Positions 44,191-52,190 of a DNA stretch of 64,000 bases are shown here, piece by piece. The number at the start of each line of letters is the position of its first letter. The first letter of the stretch is position 1. The stretch is from Streptomyces noursei (GTDB taxonomy: Bacteria > Actinomycetota > Actinomycetes > Streptomycetales > Streptomycetaceae). The position numbers and the translations under genes are program-made. A model generated the notes under the pieces. That model was not told the DNA's origin. It saw only the letters and a list, made by a program, of their open reading frames with translations, and ran no database searches. The stretch lies in the NCBI RefSeq assembly GCF_016917755.1, contig NZ_CP070326.1, positions 6,386,001 through 6,450,000 of the forward strand, written 5' to 3'.

Positions 44191-44206
44191 TGTGGTATAG
44201 ACCAAT
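44191..44206. promoter_or_regulatory. dre-type DasR operator upstream of nagB
   Basis: TGTGGTATAGACCAAT keeps GGT-TAGACCA of the dre consensus (12 of 16 positions). It starts 31 bp upstream of the nagB start codon. Confidence 0.75.
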
Positions 44207-44471
44207 CTAGCAGAGGCAGGCCAACGCGACCCCGTGGCGCTGCTGAACAAAAGCGCACGTTTTCCCCACTTCTCCCCCTCGCCCCGGTGACCGGACCGAG
44301 GCCCTGAGTCCGGGCGCCGCATCCGGCATACGGTCCGGAACCGGCATACGGGTGGGAACGAGCATGTGGGCAGGGTCGGGCGCGTCGATCGGTGCGCCCG
44401 GCCGGGTGCGCACTCGGGTCGCGGCAATCGCGCGGGGTGGCGCCGTCGCGGAGGCCGATCGGAGGTCTATC

Positions 44472-44534
44472 CGTCGCCTGCCGCCTGCCGCCTGCCGCCT
44501 GCCGCCTGTCGCCTGCCGCCCATCGCCTGCCGCC
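44472..44534. repeat. heptanucleotide tandem repeat, about nine copies
   Basis: The unit is GCCTGCC (CGCCTGC in register), nine tandem copies with a few substitutions (TGTCGCC, CATCGCC). It lies just downstream of the minus-strand SDR gene and is prone to slippage. Confidence 0.75.
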
Positions 44535-44543
44535 CGTTGTTCG

Positions 44544-45317
44544 TCAGAGCAGGGCGCCGCCAGTGGCATCTATCCACTGGCCCGTCACCCACCGGCTGTC
44601 GTTCGAGGCGAGGAACCCCACGAGGTCGCCGATGTCGGTGGGGTCCGCCACCCGCCCCAGCGGCGAGCGCGCTCCCGTCGCCGTGCGCGCCTCGGCGTTC
44701 CCCTCGCCGCGCAGCCAGGCGGCGTTCATGTCCGTGTCGACCGCGCCGGGTGCCACCGCGTTGACCGTGATGCCGCGAGGGCCGAGCTCCTGTGCCAACG
44801 AACTGGTCAGTATGTCGATCGGGCCCTTGGACATCGCATAGGCGATCAGATCGGACTTGGCGGCGCTGCGCGTCAACCCCGTGGAGACGTTGATGATCCG
44901 TCCGCCGTCCCGCAGGCGGGACAGCCCCTCCTGGATCACGAAGAACGGCGCGGTGGCGTTGACCGCGAAGAGGTGCTCGATATCGCCGCGCGTGATCGCC
45001 TCGAACGGGCGCAGGGTGCCGTCCAACGCCTTGTTGATCCCTGCGTTGTTGACCAGGATGTCCAGCCCGTCGGCCTGCGCGTCGAACGCGGACCACAGCG
45101 CCTCGGCGTCCCCCGGTACCCCCAGCTCGGCGCGCACGGTGAACGCCTCGCCGCCCGCCGCCTCGATCGCCGCGACCGTCTCCTTCGCGGCCGTCTCGTC
45201 GCTTGCGTAGTGCACGCCGACCCGCGCGCCGTCCCGCCCCAGTCGCTCCGAGATCGCCCGGCCGATGCCCCGGCCGCCGCCCGTCACCAGTGCCGTCTTC
45301 CCGCTGAGTGCACCCAT
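44544..45317 (-). CDS. SDR-family oxidoreductase (FabG-like)
   Basis: The product is 257 residues, the classical SDR length. The cofactor motif is ALVTGGGRGIGRAISERL (residues 9-26), followed by DILVNNAGIN, the catalytic Ser in IINVSTGLTRSAAKS and the Tyr-x3-Lys in LIAYAMSKGPIDILTSSLA. The C-terminus is GFLASNDSRWVTGQWIDATG, typical of FabG/3-oxoacyl reductase homologues. The substrate is unknown. It is divergent from a TetR regulator across a 140-bp gap with a palindromic candidate operator. A locally controlled oxidoreductase-regulator pair is therefore likely. Confidence 0.9.
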   Translation of the reverse strand: MGALSGKTALVTGGGRGIGRAISERLGRDGARVGVHYASDETAAKETVAAIEAAGGEAFTVRAELGVPGDAEALWSAFDAQADGLDILVNNAGINKALDGTLRPFEAITRGDIEHLFAVNATAPFFVIQEGLSRLRDGGRIINVSTGLTRSAAKSDLIAYAMSKGPIDILTSSLAQELGPRGITVNAVAPGAVDTDMNAAWLRGEGNAEARTATGARSPLGRVADPTDIGDLVGFLASNDSRWVTGQWIDATGGALL

Positions 45318-45393
45318 CTCGGGCCCTCCCCTTCGTCTTCCGCGCCCGTGCGTCTCGTCCGCACGCGCAACGCGCCGTCCGGCGAGCCTTTTC

Positions 45394-45409
45394 TGTAGTG
45401 CTCGCTACA
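45394..45409. promoter_or_regulatory. candidate TetR operator in the SDR-TetR intergenic region
   Basis: TGTAGTGCTCGCTACA is a 16-bp near-palindrome (TGTAG and CTACA arms) midway between the divergent genes, next to an AT-rich CATAAAAACC segment. Confidence 0.5.
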
Positions 45410-45457
45410 TAAAAACCGTAGCACGCATTTCTTATCGACCGCTATAGAATTCACTCC

Positions 45458-46081
45458 ATGGTGGCCAAGGAGACCAAGCAGCGTGGCCGGCCCAGGTCGT
45501 TCGACCGTGACACGGCCCTGGAGAAGGCGCTCCGTTCGTTCTGGGAGCACGGATACGAATCGACGTCCATCTCCGACCTCACCCGCGAGATGGGGATCAG
45601 CGCCCCCAGCCTCTACGCCGCCTTCGGCGACAAGCGGGCCCTGTTCGACGAGGCGATCACCGTCTACGGACAGCTGTACGGCGGCTTCATCTCCCGCGCG
45701 CTGGCCGAGGAGCCGACCGCCCGCCGCGGCGTCGAGCGGGCGCTGCGCGAGGCTGCCGCCGAATACACCGTTCCGGACCGCCCGCGCGGCTGCATGGTCA
45801 TCAGCGCCGCGCTGAACACCGCACCCGCCTCCGCCGAGGTCGCCGCGTCCCTCCGGGAGAAGCGGCAGACGAACGTCCGGGAGATCGAGCGGGCGATCCG
45901 GGCCGACATCGCCGTCGGCGAGGTCCCCTCCGGCACGGACGCCAACGCGCTGGCCGAGTACGTGAGCGCGATCCTCGCCGGGATGTCGCAGTCGGCGCGG
46001 GACGGCACGGACCGGGCGACGCTGGAGGCGGTCGCCTCGCTGGCGATGAACGCCTGGCCGCGCGAGGGGGAGCGGGGCTAG
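45458..46081 (+). CDS. TetR/AcrR-family transcriptional regulator
   Basis: The product is 207 residues from ATG 45458. The HTH spans about residues 10-60: RGRPRSFDRDTALEKALRSF, WEHGYESTSISDLTREMGIS and APSLYAAFGDKRALFDEAI. The C-terminal TetR_C domain contains RPRGCMVISAALNTAPASAE, a Cys-containing segment typical of the AcrR-type group, and REKRQTNVREIERAIRADIA. It probably represses itself and the divergent SDR gene through the palindrome between them. The inducer is unknown. Confidence 0.9.
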   Translation: MVAKETKQRGRPRSFDRDTALEKALRSFWEHGYESTSISDLTREMGISAPSLYAAFGDKRALFDEAITVYGQLYGGFISRALAEEPTARRGVERALREAAAEYTVPDRPRGCMVISAALNTAPASAEVAASLREKRQTNVREIERAIRADIAVGEVPSGTDANALAEYVSAILAGMSQSARDGTDRATLEAVASLAMNAWPREGERG

Positions 46082-46449
46082 ATCTTCGGCCGCCGGCCCC
46101 GAAAGCACCCGCGGGCCGCGGCGCCGGGACAGGACCCTCAACCTGTCCGGCACCGCAGCCCGGAGCTGACATCGGCCGGCCTCGTACTACGGACGGGAGG
46201 CGCCCCCAGTGCGGTAGGGGACGCGGCCCCGTCCCGGGGCCGGTCGATCGGAGGCCCGGGCGCAGTCAGGGCAGAGAGCGCCGTGGGCCTCGATCCGCCC
46301 TCCTGTGCGGGGAGAGCGGAAGTTCCAGCGGTCCGGGGTTTCCCCCGGTGTGCTGCACCGCACATTCTGGACTAGACCATTCTGCCGTGTCCATGGCCGT
46401 GCAGGCACAACACATACCGTACGCCGGTAGGCTCCAAGGTGTGCCCTCG
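46082..46449. other. gap without a gene (upstream of histidine kinase)
   Basis: Contains the dre-like sequence at 46366-46381 about 70 bp before the kinase start. Nothing else stands out besides GC-rich short open frames. Confidence 0.5.
46366..46381. promoter_or_regulatory. dre-like site upstream of the histidine kinase
   Basis: TCTGGACTAGACCATT matches 13 of 16 positions of the DasR consensus ACTGGTCTAGACCACT, and is itself nearly palindromic (TGG-A-CTAG-A-CCA). It lies 69 bp upstream of the kinase start. Confidence 0.5.
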
Positions 46450-47922
46450 ATGAACGATCTCGTACGCCAGCACACCGCTCTGAGCGACTCCGACCTGGAG
46501 TGGCTGCACCTGCTGGTCTCGGAGTGGCAGCTGCTCTCCGACCTCTCCTTCGCCGACCTCGTCCTGTGGGTTCCCACCCTCGACGGCACGCGCTACGTGT
46601 CGGTCGCCCAGATGAGGCCCAACACCGGACCGACCTCCTACCAGGACGACATGGTCGGACATCTCGTTCCCCGGGGCCGCCGCCCGATGCTGGACTCCGC
46701 CCTGGACGAGGGCCGCATCGTGCGCGAGGGCGACCCGGAGTGGCGCGAGGAGGTGCCGGTGCGGGTCGAGTCCATCCCGGTCCGCCGGGAGGGCCGGGTG
46801 CTCGGGGTGATCGCCCGGAACACCAACCTGCTGACCGTGCGGACCCCCAGCCGGCTGGAACTCACCTACCTCCAAAGCGCCTCCGACCTGGCCCAGATGA
46901 TCGCTGCCGGAACGTTTCCCTTCCCGGAGCAGCAGGTCGACATGGACGCCTCGCCGCGCGCCGGCGACGGACTGATCCGCCTCGACGCCGACGGCGTGGT
47001 CCAGTACGCCAGCCCCAACGCGCTCTCCGCCTACCACCGGCTCGGCCTCGCCGCCGACCTGGTGGGCCACCACCTCGGCCAGGCCACCGCCGAACTCGCC
47101 CCGGCCCGTGGCCCGGTGGACGAGGCGCTGGTCAAACTGGCCAGCGGCTGGGCCCCGCGGGAATTCGAGGTCGAGGGCAACGACGGGGTGATCCAATTGC
47201 GGGCCATTCCCCTCAAACCCAAGGGCACGCACATCGGTTCGCTGGTCCTGTTGCGCGATGTGACCGAACTCCGTCGCCGCGAACGGGAACTGATCACGAA
47301 AGACGCGACCATTCGGGAAATCCACCACCGGGTGAAGAACAATCTCCAGACCGTTGCCGCCCTGCTGCGGCTGCAGTCCCGCCGGATGGAATCCGAGCAG
47401 GGTCGCGAGGCACTCGACGAGGCCGTGCGCCGGGTCGGTTCGATCGCGATCGTCCACGAGACGCTTTCCCAGACGCTCGACGAGCGGGTGGAATTCGACG
47501 AGATCGCCGACCGGGTGCTGGCCATGGTCGCCGAGATCGCCCCGGGCAAGGTGACCACCCGCCGCACCGGACGCTTCGGCGTGCTGGACGCCGAGGTGGC
47601 CACCCCGCTGTCGATGGTGCTCACCGAGGTGCTCCAGAACGCCCTGGAACACGCCTTCGACCAGGAGCAGCACGGCACGGTCGAGGTCACCGCGGTCCGT
47701 GGCGGCAGCCGCACCGAGCCCCGACTGCTGGTCACCGTCCAGGACAACGGCCGCGGACTGCCCGAGGGATTCGACCCGCACCGCGCCGGAAACCTGGGGC
47801 TGCAGATCGTACGGACCCTGGTGGAAGGGGAGTTGGGCGGCACGTTCGACATGGTCCGCCGACCCGAGGGCGGCACCCAGGTGCTCCTCGACATCCCCGT
47901 GCGTGCAGAGAAGCAGCACTAG
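46450..47922 (+). CDS. cytosolic sensor histidine kinase, PdtaS-like (GAF-PAS-HisKA_2)
   Basis: The product is 490 residues from ATG 46450 (AGGTG 8 nt upstream) with no transmembrane segment. An N-terminal GAF-like domain (WLHLLVSEWQLLSDLSFADL) is followed by a PAS domain (GLIRLDADGVVQYASPNALS). The HisKA_2 phosphoacceptor box is IREIHHRVKNNLQTVAALLR (His near 292), and the ATPase part has ALEHAFDQEQH, VTVQDNGRGLPEGFDP and NLGLQIVRTLVEGELGGTFD. This order is that of M. tuberculosis PdtaS, whose gene is also next to whiB1. The cognate ANTAR-type response regulator is not encoded here. Confidence 0.9.
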   Translation: MNDLVRQHTALSDSDLEWLHLLVSEWQLLSDLSFADLVLWVPTLDGTRYVSVAQMRPNTGPTSYQDDMVGHLVPRGRRPMLDSALDEGRIVREGDPEWREEVPVRVESIPVRREGRVLGVIARNTNLLTVRTPSRLELTYLQSASDLAQMIAAGTFPFPEQQVDMDASPRAGDGLIRLDADGVVQYASPNALSAYHRLGLAADLVGHHLGQATAELAPARGPVDEALVKLASGWAPREFEVEGNDGVIQLRAIPLKPKGTHIGSLVLLRDVTELRRRERELITKDATIREIHHRVKNNLQTVAALLRLQSRRMESEQGREALDEAVRRVGSIAIVHETLSQTLDERVEFDEIADRVLAMVAEIAPGKVTTRRTGRFGVLDAEVATPLSMVLTEVLQNALEHAFDQEQHGTVEVTAVRGGSRTEPRLLVTVQDNGRGLPEGFDPHRAGNLGLQIVRTLVEGELGGTFDMVRRPEGGTQVLLDIPVRAEKQH

Positions 47923-48120
47923 GTCCTGTCCGATGGGTCATGGCCGGGGGCCGCGGCGTCCGGCACGCCCCCCCGGCGCGCGGCACCACTCTCACCGCAT
48001 CGGGTGAACGACGGGACGTCGCGGACCCGGTCTGGGGCCTGACGGCGGATCGGGGCCGGTTTCGCCGGAGAGGTCCGGAATCCGACCGGTCTCTGGAAGG
48101 CCGCCCCCCCAACAGCAACA

Positions 48121-48148
48121 AGCCCCGGACCGAAATCGGTCCGGGGCT
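48121..48148. terminator. bidirectional terminator between kinase and wblE
   Basis: AGCCCCGGACCGA and TCGGTCCGGGGCT form a perfect 13-bp stem. It lies between the convergent histidine kinase and wblE genes. Confidence 0.8.
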
Positions 48149-48243
48149 CAAAGCTGTAGCGATGCGATAACGCCCGGGTCTCAGCTCCGGGTAGGCATCG
48201 AAGGTACTGCGCGCTGCGGCTCGGGGGCCACGGGGAGGCTGGC

Positions 48244-48501
48244 TCAGGCGCTGGCGTTGCGCGCCCGGTTGCGAGCTGCACGGCGCTTCATCGCGCGGCG
48301 CTCGTCCTCGCTCAGACCACCCCAGACGCCGGAGTCCTGGCCGGACTCAAGCGCCCACTGCAGGCACTGCTCCATGACGGGGCAGCGGCGGCAGACGGCC
48401 TTGGCTTCCTCGATCTGCAGCAGCGCGGGACCGGTGTTGCCGATGGGGAAGAAGAGCTCGGGGTCTTCTTCGCGGCAAACGGCGCGGTGACGCCAGTCCA
48501 T
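48244..48501 (-). CDS. wblE: WhiB-family iron-sulfur regulator WblE (WhiB1 orthologue)
   Basis: The product is 85 residues from ATG 48501, with GGAG 5 nt upstream. The four 4Fe-4S ligands are C9, C37, C40 and C46 (AVCRRCPVMEQC). The G-V-W-G-G turn (SGVWGGLSEDERR) follows, and a basic C-terminal tail (MKRRAARNRARNASA) contacts DNA or the sigma factor. Short length and the adjacent PdtaS-like kinase match the whiB1/wblE position known in actinobacteria; the WhiB1 orthologue is NO-sensitive and essential in M. tuberculosis. A CRP-type palindrome lies 43 bp upstream. Confidence 0.95.
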   Translation of the reverse strand: MDWRHRAVCREEDPELFFPIGNTGPALLQIEEAKAVCRRCPVMEQCLQWALESGQDSGVWGGLSEDERRAMKRRAARNRARNASA

Positions 48502-48821
48502 GGCTGCTCCATCTCCTCGTGTGACGGGAACGTTGCTTGTGAATGTGAACGCTTTCACGAATCCCTCCACAAGGGAAGGGCCGGAGGCCAGTCAACGACT
48601 GGTGCGGTCCTGTGGGATGAGGAGGAGGATTCGGGCTCTCAAGGGGGCCGGTAGAGCGGCCGTCCCGATCGCCATGAAGAGACTCGCAAACCTCGGCGAC
48701 GGATACAACCCCTTCCGGAAACTTTTTTTTGATTCCTTGGTGTCGCCTAGCTCACAGCCGTCATTCTAGGGGGTGGAGGCCAGCCTAAACGTTCGAGTGA
48801 AAGGACTTTAGGCCCTACTGC
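48502..48821. other. gap without a gene (wblE promoter region)
   Basis: Contains the CRP-like palindrome and an unusual run of nine T (plus strand, near 48722-48730), which on the minus strand is an A-tract upstream of wblE. No ORF of coding quality is seen. Confidence 0.55.
48544..48559. promoter_or_regulatory. CRP-type binding palindrome in the wblE leader
   Basis: TGTGA-ACGCTT-TCACG fits the CRP consensus TGTGA-N6-TCACA with one final mismatch. It lies 43 bp upstream of the wblE ATG. In M. tuberculosis, whiB1 is a known CRP target. Confidence 0.7.
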
Positions 48822-49805
48822 TCACACAATCACACGCAGTGCACGGCGAACGCCTGTGAACGTCACACTCGTCCGCAGTCCCAAGTGGTCACCGTCCATC
48901 TGAAACGGCAGGGGAACCTGCGAATGCAAGGTGAAGTCGGTGAGGTCGTGGAGTGAGAGAACGTGCTTGCCCCGTGGGCCGCGATCCGGTGTGGAGGTGA
49001 GGAGTTGGGACGCATAACGGGTCACCGCGGGCACCGAGAACTTGTCCAGCGCGAAGAGGTCCAGGGCGGTGTCGAAGGACGCCTCGGGGGAGGGGTAGAT
49101 CGGGCGATTGCCCAGGTAGGACCAGGGCGCGGTGTTGCAGATTATGGACATCGTGAGGTTCTCGATGACCTCCGTGGTGCCCGGCTCCCCGCCCGGTCGC
49201 TCCAGCGTGATGGTGCCGCGCCGGCGATTGGCCTCGCCCATGAACTGCCGGACGACCTGGCGCACGTACAGCGCGTGGGTGGACCGCTTGCCGCGCTCGC
49301 GCTGCTGTTCGACCCGGCCGACCACGCCCGCGTCGAAGCCGAAGCCGGCGCAGAACGTGAACCAACGGGCCGGCACCCCCTCGTCCGGGCTGCCCGGCGT
49401 GCCCGCGGCCAGGCCCAGACCCACCGTGCGCTCGCTGCGGTCGCGCAGCGCGTCCAACAGGGCGCCGGTGGCCTCCACGACGTCGTTGGGCAGCCCCAGG
49501 GCCCGGGCGAAGACGTTGGTGGAGCCGCCGGGGACCACCGCGAGCCGGGGGTGCGAGTCCGGGTCGGGACCGGTCGTCAGCAGGCCGTTGACGACCTCGT
49601 TGACCGTGCCGTCGCCGCCGAGCGCCACCACCAGGTCGGTCTCCCCGCCCTCGGCGGCCTCCCGGGCCAGGTCGCGGGCGTGCCCGCGGTACTGCGTCTC
49701 GGCGACCTCCAGCTTGAGGTCGCTGGCCAGTGCGTGGGTGAGAACCTCACGGGTGCGGGCACTGGTGGTGGTAGCTGCGGGATTGACCACGAGAAGTGCG
49801 CGCAT
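48822..49805 (-). CDS. diacylglycerol/lipid kinase family protein (DAGK catalytic domain)
   Basis: The product is 327 residues. The nucleotide-binding loop is VVALGGDGTVNEVVNGLL (GGDGTxNE motif), followed by LAVVPGGSTNVFARALGLPN, which completes the DAGK/YegS/BmrU fold. Later parts include FTFCAGFGFDAGVVGRVEQQ and the C-terminal FTLHSQVPLPFQMDGDHLGL. The start MRALLVVNPAATTTSARTRE is typical of bacterial soluble lipid kinases. The substrate (diacylglycerol or another lipid alcohol) cannot be told from sequence. The gene lies next to whiB1 in other actinobacteria too. Confidence 0.9.
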   Translation of the reverse strand: MRALLVVNPAATTTSARTREVLTHALASDLKLEVAETQYRGHARDLAREAAEGGETDLVVALGGDGTVNEVVNGLLTTGPDPDSHPRLAVVPGGSTNVFARALGLPNDVVEATGALLDALRDRSERTVGLGLAAGTPGSPDEGVPARWFTFCAGFGFDAGVVGRVEQQRERGKRSTHALYVRQVVRQFMGEANRRRGTITLERPGGEPGTTEVIENLTMSIICNTAPWSYLGNRPIYPSPEASFDTALDLFALDKFSVPAVTRYASQLLTSTPDRGPRGKHVLSLHDLTDFTLHSQVPLPFQMDGDHLGLRTSVTFTGVRRALRVIV

Positions 49806-49900
49806 GTGCAGCAGCGTACCTACCTGCCGGTACTCCTCTCACTCCTGTCCAGGGTGCGGGCGGGCCCGATCCGGCAGGGGCCCGACGCTACCCTGCTGAG

Positions 49901-50362
49901 GTGACCAGTCAGCAGAAGCAGTCCCCGAAGCGAGTCGCGGGCACCCCCGCGGTGCCCGAGCCGGACGGCCCGCGGCCCACCCGGCTGAGCGCCGCCGCGG
50001 CGCTCACCGGCATCGAGGGGCTGGCCCTGGCCGCCCTCGGTGCGTACATGCTGATCAACGGCCTGGTCGGGGCGCCGGACAGTCCGCAGCAGGCGGAGAT
50101 GGGCGGGGCGACGATCCTGGCGCTGGCGGTGCTGCCGCTGGTCGCCGCGCGGGGGCTGTGGCTGCGTCGGCGGTGGAGCCGGGGGCCGTCGCTGATCACC
50201 CAGATCGTGGCGCTGCCGGTCGCCTGGACGCTCGTCAAGGGCGGCGGTCTGCTGATCGCCGCCGGGGCCGCGCTGGCGGTGGCGGCACTGGTCGTGCTCG
50301 TCCTGCTGGTCAATCCGACGGCGACCGAGGCGCTGGGCATCGGTCCGCGCGAGGCGCCGTAG
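49901..50362 (+). CDS. small integral membrane protein, unknown
   Basis: The product is 153 residues from GTG 49901 with GAG immediately before; it may be leaderless. A polar N-terminal 30 residues is followed by four hydrophobic helices: GIEGLALAALGAYMLINGLV, ILALAVLPLVAARGLWL, SLITQIVALPVAWTLVKGGG and IAAGAALAVAALVVLVLLVN. No family motif is evident. Conserved hypothetical four-span proteins of this size are common beside the whiB1/DAGK region of Streptomyces. A hairpin terminator follows at 50485. Confidence 0.7.
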   Translation: MTSQQKQSPKRVAGTPAVPEPDGPRPTRLSAAAALTGIEGLALAALGAYMLINGLVGAPDSPQQAEMGGATILALAVLPLVAARGLWLRRRWSRGPSLITQIVALPVAWTLVKGGGLLIAAGAALAVAALVVLVLLVNPTATEALGIGPREAP

Positions 50363-50484
50363 CCCGCGAGCGGCGGAGCGCGCGGGGCCCGCGGCGGAGG
50401 GGCCCGAGACGACGCGAGGCCCCGTAGGGGAGGGGCGAACGGATCCCGTAGGGGATGCCGGCGCCCCCTGCGGGGCCACAACGG

Positions 50485-50514
50485 GATGGGGCGGGGTGAG
50501 ATTCCCGCCCCATC
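50485..50514. terminator. 11-bp perfect hairpin terminator
   Basis: GATGGGGCGGG and CCCGCCCCATC pair around an 8-nt loop. It can end both the small membrane protein transcript and sigH. Confidence 0.7.
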
Positions 50515-50608
50515 GGGATTTTCGGGGAGCGGTCGGGCTCGATCGGGGGTTTTCGGGGAGGGACCGGGCTCGACCGGGATTTTCCGGGGGAGAGACCGGG
50601 CTCGACGG
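50515..50608. repeat. three degenerate 31-bp tandem repeats
   Basis: Units start GGGATTTTCGGGGAG, GGGGGTTTTCGGGGAG and GGGATTTTCCGGGGGAG, each ending with a variant of GG(T/C)CGGGCTCGA(T/C)CG. They lie downstream of sigH on the minus strand. Confidence 0.6.
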
Positions 50609-50767
50609 ATCGCGAGGCGGATTCCGAGAGGATCGAGGGGCGGCCCAAGGGCCCGAGGGGCGCCGGGTTCGGCGGGTGCGGAGGTCGACGGGGTCGCAGG
50701 TGTCGAGGATGCGGAGTTCCAGGGCCCCGGGGGATCGGGGCCTGGGTTCCGGGCCGGTGGTTGCCGG

Positions 50768-51760
50768 TTACTCCTCCACGAGGAGCTTGTCGCGCAGTTG
50801 GGCCAGGGTGCGGGCCAGCAGGCGGGAGACGTGCATCTGGGAGATGCCGACCTCCTGGGCGATCTGTGACTGGGTCATGTTGCCGAAGAACCGCAGCAGC
50901 AGGATCTTCTTCTCGCGCGGCGGCAGGTCCTCCAGCAGTGGCTTGAGGGACTCGCGGTACTCCACACCCTCCAGCGCCTCGTCCTCCGCGCCGAGGGTGT
51001 CGGCGACCGCCGGGGACTCGTCGTCGGTGTCCGGGACGTCCAGCGAGAGGGTGCTGTAGGCGTTCGCCGACTCCAGGCCCTCCAGGACCTCCTCCTCGGA
51101 GATCCCCAGGTGCTCGGCCAGCTCGTGGACCGTGGGCGCCCGGCCGTGCCGCTGGGACAGCTCGGCGGTCGCCGTGGTCAGCGACAGCCGCAGCTCCTGG
51201 AGACGGCGCGGGACCCGGACCGCCCAGCCCTTGTCGCGGAAGTGCCGCTTGATCTCCCCGACGACGGTGGGCGTGGCGTACGTGGAGAACTCCACCCCGC
51301 GCTCCGGGTCGAACCGGTCGACCGACTTGATCAGGCCGATGGTGGCGACCTGGGTCAGGTCGTCGAGCGGTTCGCCGCGGTTGCGGAACCGCCGGGCCAG
51401 GTGCTCGACCAGCGGCAGGTGCATGCGCACGAGGGTGTTGCGCAGCTCCGCGCGCTCCGGGGAGCCGTCCGGGAGCTTGCGCAGCTCGTAGAACATCGCC
51501 CGGGCGCCGCCGCGGTCGTGCGGATCCTCCGGTGCCGGGGAATGCCGCTCCTGGGGCCGGCCGCCGGTGGCCGGCGCTTCCTGCCGGTCCGCCTGTCGGC
51601 CCTGCTGCTCGCTGTGGTCCATGTGGTCCGCCCGCTCTGCCTGCTCCGCCGCGGCCAGCCGGCCGCCGTGGTCGTCCGCTCCCACCGGGTGCGGCCGGGC
51701 ATGCTGCCCGGGGATGACCGCGCCCGCCGCCATCCTCGCGCCGCGTTCGAGATCTTTCAC
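50768..51760 (-). CDS. sigH: SigB/SigF-type sigma factor SigH
   Basis: In S. coelicolor SigH serves osmotic stress and septation. The product is 330 residues from GTG 51760, 16 bp after the ushX stop with AGGGGG upstream. A long, disordered, Gln/His/Pro-rich N-terminal extension of about 95 residues (QHARPHPVGADDHGGRLAAA) precedes region 2 (LVEHLARRFRNRGEPLDDLT, QVATIGLIKSVDRFDPERGV). Region 3 (ELSQRHGRAPTVHELAEHLG) and region 4 (DLPPREKKILLLRFFGNMTQ, SQIAQEVGISQMHVSRLLAR) follow. Several in-frame ATG/GTG codons in the extension allow shorter isoforms, as known in S. coelicolor. The partner anti-sigma gene is immediately upstream. Confidence 0.92.
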   Translation of the reverse strand: MKDLERGARMAAGAVIPGQHARPHPVGADDHGGRLAAAEQAERADHMDHSEQQGRQADRQEAPATGGRPQERHSPAPEDPHDRGGARAMFYELRKLPDGSPERAELRNTLVRMHLPLVEHLARRFRNRGEPLDDLTQVATIGLIKSVDRFDPERGVEFSTYATPTVVGEIKRHFRDKGWAVRVPRRLQELRLSLTTATAELSQRHGRAPTVHELAEHLGISEEEVLEGLESANAYSTLSLDVPDTDDESPAVADTLGAEDEALEGVEYRESLKPLLEDLPPREKKILLLRFFGNMTQSQIAQEVGISQMHVSRLLARTLAQLRDKLLVEE

Positions 51761-51776
51761 GGGGCCCCCTGTTCGG

Positions 51777-52190
51777 TCATGACGGTCCGGGACCGGCGCC
51801 GCGCTCCTTGTACAGACTGATGGTGACCGTACGGTCCTCGGCGACAGTGGAGTCGACCTTGCCGGCCAGTGCGGAGAGCACCGTCCAGGAGAACGTGTCG
51901 CGCTCGGGAGCGCGGCCATCGGTCGTCGGGGCCGACACCGTCACCTGCAGCGCGTCGTCGATGAGCTGGAAGACACAGCTGAGCACGCTGCCGGGGACGG
52001 CCTGTTGCAGCAGGATCGCGCAGGCTTCGTCGACCGCGATGCGCAGATCCTCGATTTCGTCGAGGGTGAAGTCCAAGCGGGCTGCGAGCCCGGCCGTGGC
52101 GGTACGCAGCACGGACAGGTAGGCACCCGCAGCGGGCAGACGGACTTCCACGAAGTCCTGAGTCCCGGGCTCGCCTGCGATCTGGGACAC
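51777..52190 (-). CDS. ushX: RsbW-family anti-sigma kinase UshX
   Basis: The product is 137 residues from GTG 52190; the alternative TTG 52202 and GTG 52196 overlap the GGAGG ribosome site, so 52190 is preferred. The GHKL/HATPase fold shows the N-box DEIEDLRIAVDEACAILLQQ and the later TDGRAPERDTFSWTVLSALA and GKVDSTVAEDRTVTISLYK. The N1 box residues and an internal GHKL loop are partly degenerate, as in SpoIIAB-type anti-sigmas of Streptomyces. It should bind and inhibit the downstream SigH, released by an anti-anti-sigma that is not encoded here. Confidence 0.9.
   Translation of the reverse strand: MSQIAGEPGTQDFVEVRLPAAGAYLSVLRTATAGLAARLDFTLDEIEDLRIAVDEACAILLQQAVPGSVLSCVFQLIDDALQVTVSAPTTDGRAPERDTFSWTVLSALAGKVDSTVAEDRTVTISLYKERGAGPGPS

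Larger units (their letters stand above)
44161..44543. other. gap without a gene (nagB promoter side)
   Basis: Holds the nagB dre site, a near-repeat of CCGGCATACGG (44323-44333 and 44341-44351) and the heptamer array at 44472-44534. No convincing coding frame was found, although several short frames stay open by GC bias. Confidence 0.6.
50363..50767. other. gap without a gene (membrane protein to sigH)
   Basis: Holds the terminator hairpin at 50485-50514, the 31-bp tandem repeats at 50515-50608 and a GC-rich spacer. Open frames here look like GC artefacts. Confidence 0.6.
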
